A DNA stretch of 64,000 nt from Chrysomallon squamiferum (lineage: Eukaryota; Mollusca; Gastropoda; Neomphalida; Peltospiridae): the NCBI GenBank assembly GCA_012295275.1, contig CM022669.1:19480591-19544590 (forward strand), read 5' to 3'. This document shows, piece after piece, positions 1 through 10,304 of this stretch. How positions within the stretch are numbered: position 1 is the first letter of the stretch; every line of letters starts with the position of its first letter. Both the position numbers and the translations under genes were made by a program. Under the pieces are notes generated by a model. It saw nothing but the letters and a program-made list of their open reading frames with translations. It had not been told where the DNA came from and searched no databases.

Positions 1-86
1 TTAGTTAATTCCCAGAGTATATCACGTGAACTAAATTCTTTATTAATATTTACGTATTAGAACACAAAAATTAGGTAAATTATTTT

Positions 87-113
87 TCTCTCTCTCTCTC
101 TCTCTCTGTCTCT
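87..113. repeat. (CT)n microsatellite
   Basis: Short CT-dinucleotide tract upstream of GALNT copy 1. The upstream block shared by copies 2-5 is not recognisable here, so copy 1 may have a different promoter or one outside the window. Confidence 0.9.
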
Positions 114-252
114 TGCATTAGGTGCAGCTAAATGCTGATTATTAACACAAAATACGCAATGACCTGACGTATAGGACATTATCAGGTACTGAATCTGCCT
201 GCTCGCAAATGTAACGTCTGCCGCTTTGACACAAACAATCCCATATGTCGAT

Positions 253-841
253 ATGAAACTTGGCCAGAGATATTTTATTATAGTTGTGTACATGTTTCTG
301 ACGTGCATCACACTGGTTTGTTTTTTTATGTGGCATTTCATGCCGGATGTTTTATTTAAAAATAAAAAAGACATTATAACGACGCACGTTGCCAAAACGG
401 CAATAGAATTTAGAAAACACTCTGACTGGAAGACCGGAAATCCGTTGATAGACAATTATGGCAAAAATGATTTGTCACGTGATGGTGAGTATGGGAAAGG
501 ACTCCTCCCACCCAACGAGACGAATGTGCTGGAGAAGGGACTCTTCGATCAGAACAGAATAAACGTCATGGCCAGCGACAGAATGCCTCTTAACCGAATG
601 GTGCCGGATTCCCGATTTAAGAGGTATGAGTATCAATGAGGTTTATAATAGGTCACAGTTATGCATTTCTTTTGGGGTACAGTATATTAGGTCTCGCTCT
701 CACACGCCCGTACACACACATAAATAAATAAATAAATAAATAGTAATAATAACAACAACAATAACAAATAGTACAATAAATAAATTCATTAATTAACTGA
801 TTGATTAATTAAATTAATTAAATAATTTTAAAAATAATAAT

Positions 842-895
<54 letters not shown>

Positions 896-3800
896 TATTT
901 TTCAAAAACACTTCAAATAAACTGTAAAATCTTTCAAAACAGAATTTTCAAAATTGTTTTAAATGATTATGCAGCCACCAATCTTGTAGTACTTTGGTTA
1001 CATGTCTTCATCCTTCACACTACCTTTCTACATTAAAAAATAAAAATATAAACATGATTTATCTAAAAAGAATTGAAAAATAATGCTAAATAAGTACATA
1101 ATTTATCTAAATCAAATTATCCTGTCTTTTCATTATTATTATCGTCATCGTCATCAATATTTTACTATTATTATTATTGTTATTATTATCGTCATAATCA
1201 TCATTATCATTGTGACTGTTATTATAATTATCGTTGTTGTAGTTGTTGCTGCTGCTTCTGGTGTAATTATTGTTATTATTTTTGCTGCTGTTGTTGTTGA
1301 TGCTGCTGCTGCTGCTGTTGTTATTACTGGGCTGTGAACTAATGGTTAGAATATAGGTCTGGGGCATTACGAGTAGTGACAGTGTGGTAATAGCATTTGT
1401 AGTGATAGCTGCTGAAGAAGAAGTAGTAGCTGTTGTTGTTGTCGGAGAGTCGTAGTAGTAGCAGCAGCAGCAGCAGTAGTAGTTAGCAAAATAATGAATT
1501 ACATTTCATGCTCTAGATGTTCTAACATCACCTACGACGACGACCTGCCGACTGCCAGCATCATCATCCCATTCTACAACGAGTGGCCCAGCATTCTACT
1601 GCGTACAGTGTACAGCATCATCAACAGAACTCCTAGACATCTGTTATGGGAAATACTCCTAATTGATGACTTCAGTGACAACGGTAAGTTAATTCTCAGG
1701 AATGGAGATTTCAACATCACATATAGGTCATCAACATCACACAACCTCTCCGAAAACCTGTCTGTGTCTCATGAGCACAGATTACAAACATCATTTATAG
1801 AAGATGCTCCTAACTGATGACTGAGGTAAACATGGCTGCAGCTTAATCGTTACCTCTCATAAATACCAGCTGTAGTGAATGCAGTAAATATAGATACATT
1901 CTTATCAGTAAATATTACTGATAAATACTAGTTGTAGAAAATACTGCTTACTGATAAATGTAATAAACACAGGTACGTCCATATCAGTAAATATTACTGA
2001 TAAACACTAGTTACATAAAATACTTCTTACTGATAAATGTAATAAACCCAGGCATATCCTTATCGGTAAGCATTACTGGTGAATACTGGTTATAGAAAAT
2101 ACTTCTTATTGATGTAAGACTCACAGATATAAGAAGTGTGAATCAATGATTGCCAAACGAAATGCACGAAATTAAAAACAAATAAATCAGCCTTTTTTCT
2201 GTTCACTAGAATTACTGTGATGTGATGCATGTTAATATCACGCGTGAGTTAAATAGCATTAAGTAATAACCGTCAGCTGCGACCATTCTTTTCATAATCT
2301 TCTGTATTTCGTTGTAACATACTGGAAAAAACAGATTTGTAAGTCACTATATACATTATTATATATTGCAATATGTAAAACATATCTCAGATTATTATAA
2401 TATTAATATTTTAAATTTATGAAAAAAAAAAAAATAAATAAATAAATAAATGAAAAAACCCAGCATCATTACATTTTTAATTTATTATTTGCAATATAGT
2501 TGCAGTATGTTGCAATACAAGTACGGTAAGTTAACAAAACAGTCTGCCACAACTGGAAAACATTAGTTAATTTATATTATATTATTGAATGTACATTGAA
2601 ATTATAATATATTATACATTTAAATTATTGAAAATAATTCAGTCGTATACTTTAAATATTCATAGAGAACAGACGACACAATGAAAGACATGATCTAACA
2701 TTAATTCAGTTTATTTTGCTCAGAAGACCTGAAGGCATTAAGCGAATACGTAGATACTCATTTTCCACTTGGACTGGTGAAGATAATCCGCTTGTCTGAA
2801 CGGGTTGGTTTGATCAAAGCACGCCAACTTGGCTTCCACAAATCAACCGGTGACGTAATAGTGTTTTTCGATAGTCACATGGAAGTCAATATTGACTGGT
2901 GAGTAGGCACGTAGACTGTATCATTACACCACGAATACTGTCACGATTTATAGCGATGTAAAAATGATGCTTATACGACACAAGTTCGTAACTACTCGCA
3001 GTGTTACAGAAATGACGAAAGAATTATAAAGTGGACAACGTTAACTTAATAAAGCTTTCATTAAAATTGGCATCGTATGAATTTTATTATTAGAATGTTT
3101 TTAACGAAAATGTTAAAACGTATCAAAAATTGCAAAGCCGGTATCAATAATCTTTATATTCTGACGCTGATATCGAAATCCTTGCATTGTAATGCTGATA
3201 CACATATGCATACGTTTGAATGCTGATATTAAATTCTTGCACTAGAATGCAGTTATCAAAAAGCTGATACACAAATACTTACAACTGAATGCTGACGTAA
3301 TTATGTTAGACTGTATTACCTGTTAAGAATGCATGTTTTTAAATAAGAATGCTGGTAAAAAAAATATATTGTTTATATTAAACTAGTTTTATTGGGATGA
3401 TCAGATGTTTATGGTGAAAAGTAACCGATAAATGCAATAAACACAGCCACATCCTTATCAATAAATATTACTAATAAATACCAGTTTACTGATAAATCTA
3501 ATAAACACAGGTAAATATTAAATATTATTAGTAAGTAATGAAATGATGATATAAGAATCTTTATAAAGCTGACGAAACATATTCGTACAAGAATGCTGAT
3601 ATACTGACATGATTATGCTAGAATGTTGACAATTTTTATACTAGAATTCTGATAAAGTTGATATAAATGTTTATACTAGAATGCTGATATTAAGTTGTTT
3701 TTATACTAGAATGCCGATAGTTTCATTTAACGTAAAATTTCTAACGTTTGTTTAAACAATGTTATTTTGTTTCTTGTTGGTCGACGAAGGCTGCAACCGT

Positions 3801-4917
3801 TGTTGTCGCTGATTAAGGCAGACAGAAAGACGTTGGCTCTAGGCACACTGGACTACATCAAGGCGACGACACTAAAATATGAAATATATTTTGATTATCT
3901 CACTCGATATGGATTTAACTGGCGAATGGTGTTTTTCGAAACCTATTTCAGACCTGATAACTTCGGGTCGGATTTCGCAACACCTAAAAGGTGACAAACT
4001 TCAGAGTTAATTATTACCTCCAGCACAATGTGTTTATCCACAAATACTTTCTCTGTTAAAGTGTGCCTTTTGGATATGTGAATAAAAGACAACCTTTCAC
4101 AATAATAAAGTAAGATATTAAAATCACTAGTATGTGAATATCTTTCTGGGTAACCTCCTATTGTCTAAATAACTTACAATTTTTTTGTTTTAATTTTTTT
4201 TTATCAGTTTCAATTTCAAATAACAGTTTAGTTGTTACTTTTCTTTCAGAGGGGTTGTAATGGTTGGCACTGGTTATGCAGTGGACAGAAAATATTTTGC
4301 AGAAATTGGAGGCTTTGATGACAATATGAGAATCTGGGGAGGCGAGAATATTGAACTAGCTTGGAGGGTAGGCACTTGTGAGTCGACCTAATCAGATTTG
4401 CTGATCCGTTCTTTCTGCTATTAGTGTTTTTAGTCTCGTTATAGCTGGTTTCTTTCATATCTTCATTGTCAAAAGTAAAAGTAGTACTTGTGTGGTAGTA
4501 GTAATAGTGAGAGTCTTGGTATTAGTATTAGTATTAGTAGCAATAGTGGGAATAACGGTGTTATTATTATTGGTAGTAGTAATAGTGGTAGTGGTAGTGG
4601 TAGTGGTAGTGGTAGTTAGTAGTAGTAGTAGTAGTTGTAACAGCAGTAGCAGTGCTGAAACTAGCAGTAATAGTAGTAATGGTAATAGTAATAGTGATGG
4701 TAGTAGTAGTAGTGGCAATACTGGCAGTAGTAGTTATAATAGTAATTGCTGATCGTATTATTGTTGTTGTAGTCATAGAAGTTGCAGCCATGGTAGTAGT
4801 AGCAGAACATTCATGCAAAAAAAATTAATCAAACTATGTTGGCTTAATTTCGTTTTTTCCTTTTTTTGCCTCTTTCTTTCTTCTTCTTTTTTAAATTTAA
4901 ATCTAAAATTTTTAATA

Positions 4918-5016
<99 letters not shown>

Positions 5017-6257
5017 TTTCAGTCTTACCATAGTATTTTAACAGAAGAGTTTTCTATTATTCTGGTTTCAGATTTGGATGTGTGGTGGACAAGTAATTCA
5101 CGCACCCTGTTCTAAAATTGGACACATTAGCAGAGAACAACCGTACAAGTTTCCAGAAGGTCGCAAAAAGACAGAAATGTTTAATTACAAGCGAGCAGTG
5201 GAAGTGTGGATGGAGCCGCAGCACAAGAAATTTGTTTTCGATTCCATCCCAGGAATAAAAGTGGGTAAATATAGCACACAGAACAATGCATTACTTACAT
5301 TATACATTAAATATAACATATCCTGATACATACATCTAATACATACACCATGATGGTTATTATTATTATTATTATTATTATGTACTTATGTGTATATACG
5401 TGTAATTTTGATGCATACAGTAGGATATCAGATATTTAATATGTGAAGCAGGATATGTCTATGTGTGTATGTATGTGTGTGTATGTACGTGTGTATGTAA
5501 GTGTATGCTATTAAATTTATGTAATAGGATATTTGTCCGATTTTTTTTATAGGTAATAGGATATCTATGTTACATATCTGATGTATGTAGCATGATATCT
5601 TTGTTATATATTTGGTGTCTGTAACAGGATATCAATATTAGGAATTTTACGTATGTAATAGGATATATATTTTATGTACTTGGCGAATGTAACGGGATAT
5701 CTTTGTTATGCATTTAACGTATGTAACAGGATATCTTTGTTATGTATCTGATGTATGAAACAGGATATCTTTGTTACGTATTGATGTATGTAACGGGGTA
5801 TCTATGTTGTTTATCTGATGTAATTATGTAACAGGATCTATGTTTCGTATTTCATATATGTAATGGAATATCTATGTTATGTATTTGATGTAGGTAACAG
5901 GATATCTGTGTTACGTATCCGGTGTATGTAACAGGATATCTATGTAACGCATTTAATGTATGTAACGGGATATCTATGTTATGTATTTGACGTATGTAAT
6001 AAGGATATATATGTTACGTATTTGACGTATATTACAGGATATAGACGCTGGTGATTTGAGTGAACGATTAGCGCTGAAGAGAAAACTTCAGTGCAAAAGT
6101 TTCACCTGGTTTCTGGACAACATTTGGCCTGAACTGTTTGTCTACGACAGAAACGTCTTCGCGTGGGGATCCGTGAGTCTGTTCATCGTAATTGTAGTAA
6201 ACATCAGTAAACTTTTTTAAAATTATCTTTTTTCTTAGACATATTTACTCTCTAATG

Positions 6258-6300
<43 letters not shown>

Positions 6301-6713
6301 TAATAATAAATTAGACATATTATTTTTATTTTAGGCCAGAAATCCGTCTACTAACCTGTGTCTTGACAACAAATATTACCTTTTCCAAGCCGCAGAACCA
6401 CTGTCTGCCTCCCATTGTCATTACAAATTCTCCAGTCAGGTATTTGGTTTCCAATACCCCCACACGTACATTTACAGATTTACAGACATAAAATTATAAA
6501 TAAATAAATAAATAAATCAGTAAATAAATAAATAAATAAATTAATTAATTAATAAATAAATAGATAAATTTTGTACTTGGCATAAATAATAATAACACAC
6601 ACACACACACATGCTTTGTGTTTGTGTATGTGTGTATGTTAGTATATGTTAATATATACAGTTATATATGTTTATAATAACCTATTTATTTTTTCATATT
6701 TTGTGCCACACGT

Positions 6714-6808
<95 letters not shown>

Positions 6809-7026
6809 ACAATTTCAGTAATAACGTATACGAAAACGTACATATAAAAGGTCTGTAATTCAGGGTTTCTCGTGGACGACTGATCGGACGTTACGTACAA
6901 CTTTGCACTGTGTCGTATTAAAAATGAATCAGCCGAAGGAAAGACCACTTATTCAGAGCTGTTTAGTGGATTCCCCTGACATCTGGATTCATGTTAAGGT
7001 ACTTTTATTTTAGCAGAATAGAATAG

Positions 7027-7114
<88 letters not shown>

Positions 7115-7643
7115 TATTGCAAGAATAAAACGACGTCAACGTACAAATATATATAAACAAACACACAATCAATAGACGCATACTATACGTTCACACATAC
7201 ACAGCACACATGTGTGTATTCCTGTCCACAGTAGAAATACATACAGAAACACACTGAAACACATACACATACATACGTACACATGTGCATAGGTATATAT
7301 ACATACATAATTACACACATACGCAACAAACAAACATGCACACACACATTTACAAATCTGAATTTGGAGGTCTGTTCACCGTGCATTTTTAACTGCAGAA
7401 AAAAACAGTTTTATTTTTGTCGTGATTTTGTTTGTTCGTTTGTTTGTTTGTTTGTTTGTCTGATCGTTCGTTTATTTGTTTGTTTATTTTTTTTTTTTCC
7501 CTCTCTCCTATCTGTAGAACGGATTTTTGAAACACGAACGAAGTGGACTCTGTCTCGACCTGGATTCGTCAGGACCTGTAATGAACATCTGTCAGTCTGA
7601 GTCTTCAACGCAAAAGTGGAATTTTAACACTTATAATTTTTGA
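253..7643 (+). CDS. GALNT-like: Polypeptide GalNAc-transferase, array copy 1 (10 exons)
   Basis: Transfers GalNAc from UDP-GalNAc to Ser/Thr, the first step of mucin-type O-glycosylation, in the Golgi lumen (family knowledge). Exons: 253-623, 1517-1683, 2724-2898, 3790-3990, 4250-4367, 5072-5260, 6038-6172, 6335-6439, 6864-6998, 7518-7643. All junctions keep frame, giving 573 aa, a normal family length. I chose the ATG at 253 because MKL matches copies 2, 4 and 5; an in-frame ATG lies at 226. Residues about 6-27 form a type II signal anchor. The GT-A domain shows PFYNE, the metal-binding DSH at 229-231, WGGEN at 334-338 and CSKIGH ending at His362; the first His of the usual CSHxGH is Lys. 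A ricin-type lectin domain starts near 453 with CLD in the first and last repeats and QKW near the end. Exons 2 and 6 are near-identical to other copies while exons 1, 3, 4 and 9 are diverged. The exon 6 donor (GTGGGT) is inferred from phase. The isoform is unknown. Confidence 0.9.
849..892. repeat. (TA)n microsatellite in copy 1 intron 1
   Basis: Uninterrupted AT dinucleotide tract, preceded by AAAT-rich sequence from about 720. Confidence 0.95.
1130..1480. repeat. Imperfect trinucleotide-repeat tract, copy 1 intron 1
   Basis: TTA/TTG/CTG/GTA triplets predominate up to just before the exon 2 acceptor. The open frames it creates (poly-Ile/Val or poly-Asn/Ser) are repeat artefacts. Confidence 0.85.
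1796..1826 (+). other. Possible decayed partial duplicate of the exon 2 end
   Basis: In copy 1 intron 2 a stretch matches the 3' end of GALNT exon 2 (CTCCTAACTGATGACT is identical to copy 2) and is followed by a GGTAAAC donor-like sequence. The frame is not preserved upstream. It looks like a fragment of a duplicated exon 2, but the match is short. Confidence 0.4.
1860..2110. repeat. Minisatellite, about 85-bp unit, copy 1 intron 2
   Basis: About three diverged units carry recurring words such as CAGTAAATATTACTGATAAA and AATAAACACAGG. The internal TCAGTAAATATTACTGA is itself palindromic. A related, shorter run occurs in intron 3 at 3425-3530, so the unit has dispersed within the gene. Confidence 0.75.
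3160..3720. repeat. Degenerate minisatellite, copy 1 intron 3
   Basis: Repeated words of the type ACTAGAATGCTGATA recur at irregular 20-45 bp spacing up to about 70 bp before exon 4. The interval 3425-3530 also carries the intron 2 type of repeat. Confidence 0.7.
4480..4760. repeat. GTA/GTG/AGT trinucleotide tract, copy 1 intron 5
   Basis: Imperfect triplet repeat; it creates long poly-Val/Ser and poly-Thr frames on both strands that are not genes. Confidence 0.85.
4917..5020. repeat. (ATT)n followed by (TTTA)n, copy 1 intron 5
   Basis: Compound microsatellite ending about 50 bp before exon 6. Confidence 0.95.
5415..6037. repeat. Minisatellite whose units contain the exon 7 splice acceptor
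   Basis: About 17 units spaced near 34 bp have the core TGTAACAGGATATCT. The final unit supplies the real 3' splice site of copy 1 exon 7 (TTACAG then GATATAGAC at 6038). Many upstream units keep the CAG/GATAT core and therefore resemble acceptors. The unit length is not a multiple of three. The same arrangement precedes the orphan exon at 15197. Confidence 0.85.
6718..6806. repeat. (GA)n microsatellite, copy 1 intron 8
   Basis: About 44 GA units a short distance before exon 9. Confidence 0.97.
7031..7112. repeat. (GA)n microsatellite, copy 1 intron 9
   Basis: About 40 GA units just after exon 9. Exon 9 of copy 1 is thus flanked on both sides by GA tracts in the same orientation. Confidence 0.97.
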
Positions 7644-8047
7644 CATTTAAAAAAAAAAAATAAAACATCAACAGAGATATTAGAATGTTTTGTTATATTT
7701 TTTTTGCCAAATAAGAAATGACAATAACAGGTAAAGTAATAACAAATGGGAGGGAAAAACAGAATAATTAATTAACCAACCATCTGACTGACTGACTGAC
7801 TGACTAACATAAGTAAATAAATAATTTCTTTGAATTTCGATCAGGTATCTTTGGATAGGACAAGTGCTAATGGCGTAACTTGAAAAACCAAATTTCCTTT
7901 AGCTCTTTTGCATCCAATGTTGCAATAAAAAAAGCGATCGCTGAACCAAATTTTCAAAGAAATCAAAAGGAAACACGATCTGACACTTTCTGTCACATAA
8001 TTACTACGATTAATCATCCATATAAAAACATTTCACAAGAAAAGACC
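7644..8047. other. Intergenic, copy 1 to copy 2
   Basis: Probable copy 1 3'UTR and spacer. A-rich stretches and a short GACT repeat (about 7790-7805) are visible. I see no gene. Confidence 0.6.
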
Positions 8048-8509
8048 CTAAATTTATTTTCAGCTTAAAAATAATTAATTTTACATACGGGATATAATAT
8101 TTTGAAAAAAAAAGAAAAAAGAAAAAAAGTGGTGTATGTTAACTGCTTTGCCAGTGACATGACTGTGATTGTTTATAAACACTACAACAGAGTAACAACA
8201 AAATTAGGAATTCCACTAAAGATACGTATGAAACAGGAGTTCTCCATTTTCATTTCAACCACTTTAAGCTAATAACACAGATACATTTCTTAACTGAAAT
8301 ACTATACTATTGTTGTTAAATTCTTGTAAGAACCAGTTAGTCACGTAATTCTAACAATAGCCATGAGCGAACAGTCGAGTATTTCACAAAATACAAAGAC
8401 GAAATAACTGATCGTGGTCAAATTGTTGTCGTCTGTAACAAGCCAAACATCTGTCAACAGATTAAATGACCAACTCAACGATTTATAGTAACAGTAAAGC
8501 AGAGTACAC
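8048..8509 (+). promoter_or_regulatory. Conserved upstream block with putative 5'UTR exon, copy 2
   Basis: This block is repeated upstream of copies 2, 3, 4 and 5 with shared landmarks (TTTATAAACA, ACAGGAGTTCTCCATTTT, CCATGAGCGAACAGTC). It ends at a strong donor, CAC|GTAAGTA. In copies 2, 4 and 5 a TATTTTAG|CCACAG acceptor follows (here at 8887/8888) some 80 bp before the ATG. The simplest reading is promoter plus a non-coding first exon, spliced over an intron containing the (CT)n tract. No transcript evidence. Confidence 0.55.
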
Positions 8510-8749
8510 GTAAGTATAACGTTCAGCAAATTTGTAAAACTTTTATTTTTCATGTTCTGTTGTTTAAGTTCTGTTATATCTTTATCGTTGTGTATAAAAA
8601 TTAATGTTTTATTTGTATATATACATGCGATGCTATCGGCAAAAAATTAATGTGTTGAATGAGTCGTTTTATTTGTATATCCTCCAATATATATACATTT
8701 TACACGTCTGTGTGTGTGTGTGAAAAAAAAAATATATTCACACATACAT

Positions 8750-8753
<4 letters not shown>

Positions 8754-8822
<69 letters not shown>
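8754..8822. repeat. (CT)n microsatellite in the putative 5'UTR intron of copy 2
   Basis: About 34 CT units; the same position in copy 4 (18366-18433) has an equivalent tract. Confidence 0.97.
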
Positions 8823-8823
<1 letters not shown>

Positions 8824-8964
8824 AACATTACTTTATTTAAAATATATTTTCGTTATTTGTCAAAGAAATGAAACTCCTTTATTTTAGCCACAGCGGAAAC
8901 AGTATATCTTAACCCTAAAACTTCTGTGTGTTTCGAAGAAAGGACATTTTCTATAATCATTAAA

Positions 8965-10268
8965 ATGAAACTGAGACAAAGGTGTGTCTTCTATACATTG
9001 CTTTCATGCCTAACACTATCAACATCATTATATATTTTACTGTGGAACCATGAAACACTTATTCTGTTGAGAACCAGCAGGAAATCAAAAGAGAATGATA
9101 TAGCGATAACTCAAACAGTTTTTGAAAAAGGAAACATTAAGAACATGAAAATGAAACCTCCAAATTTACTATTAAAATACCCTCTCTATAGTGCTGAACA
9201 AAAGAGAGGTTCTATCGAGATGGCTGTTCAACCTAGAGGAAAACTGAATGTAACGGTCGATTCCAAGTTTGGAACGCGGTATACTAGTGAAAAAAAGAAA
9301 GACATGAACGTGACTGCTGAGGAGTTCAGAAGAAAGACTAGGATTAAAACAGGAAATGTGTTGATAGATGACTACGGGAAGAACAATCTGACACAAAAAG
9401 GAGAAATGGGGTCTGGAATATCTGAGTCACTGACAGGCTCGCGTCTGCTTCAAAAACGGTTTAACGTCAACGTCTTGGTTAGTGACTTGATCCCGCTCAA
9501 CAGAATGGTGCCCGATTCGAGACCCTCAGGGTTCGTAAATCTTTATTTTTTATTTAAAATTTCATAATCTGTGTGTGGGATTATGTCCATAAAACTGTGA
9601 AAAATTACCATAACAACTTTGAGCTTTATGATATGCATAGTGTTATGATTTTATCCTTTTTAATTTCAAAACGTGAGTAGATATATATGTAACAATTTCA
9701 TCTGCTTTTTATTGCACTGGCATTTACTGTGTCTAGCTCTTACTAATATGAGATGTCAAATCAAATGAAAGAGCCATTACTCAAGAGCTAGCATTTCAAA
9801 TATTCCTAGTACCTTTTTACATTTTATGTATGTATGTGTGTATGTATGTATCTTTCTTTCTGTATTTATTTTTATATTTATTTATGTGCAATACATCCTC
9901 TCAGTGCCCTCTATACATACATATAAACTTATATTTGTTGATTTTAGATGTTCTAAAATCACCTACGACGACGATCTGCCGACTGCCAGCATCATCATCC
10001 CATTCTACAACGAGTGGCTCAGCATTCTACTGCGTACAGTGTACAGCATCATCAACAGAACTCCTAGACATCTGTTATGGGAAATACTCCTAACTGATGA
10101 CTGCAGCGATATGAGTATGTTTTTATGAACTCAGCTCTCAAATAGATATTGTTATTGTTGTTATTGTTATTATTATTATTATTATTATTATCGTTATAAT
10201 TATTGTTGTTGTTATTGTGATTATTATTATAATAATTGTTGTTGTTGTTGTTGTTATTATTATTGTTG

Positions 10269-10304
<36 letters not shown>

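Noticed and set aside
1083-1367. Open frames on both strands rich in Ile/Val or Asn/Ser
   Set aside because: They lie entirely in triplet repeats of an intron and have no domain or neighbouring exon; the same applies to similar frames near 4455-4818, 10138-10400, 19582-19760, 20999-21241, 22863-23040, 27144-27440 and 28724-28948.
5415-6037. CRISPR-like array
   Set aside because: Units are contiguous and diverge throughout, with no constant repeat and unique spacers, and the context is a eukaryotic intron.
6646-6948. Poly-(RE) and poly-(SL) frames over (GA)n tracts
   Set aside because: Dinucleotide repeats read as alternating residues. Part of the antisense frame only mirrors GALNT exon 9.
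7183-7608. Cys/Val-rich and Lys/Gln-rich frames on the minus strand
   Set aside because: They come from CA/TG and TTTG simple repeats in copy 1 intron 9 and the antisense of exon 10.
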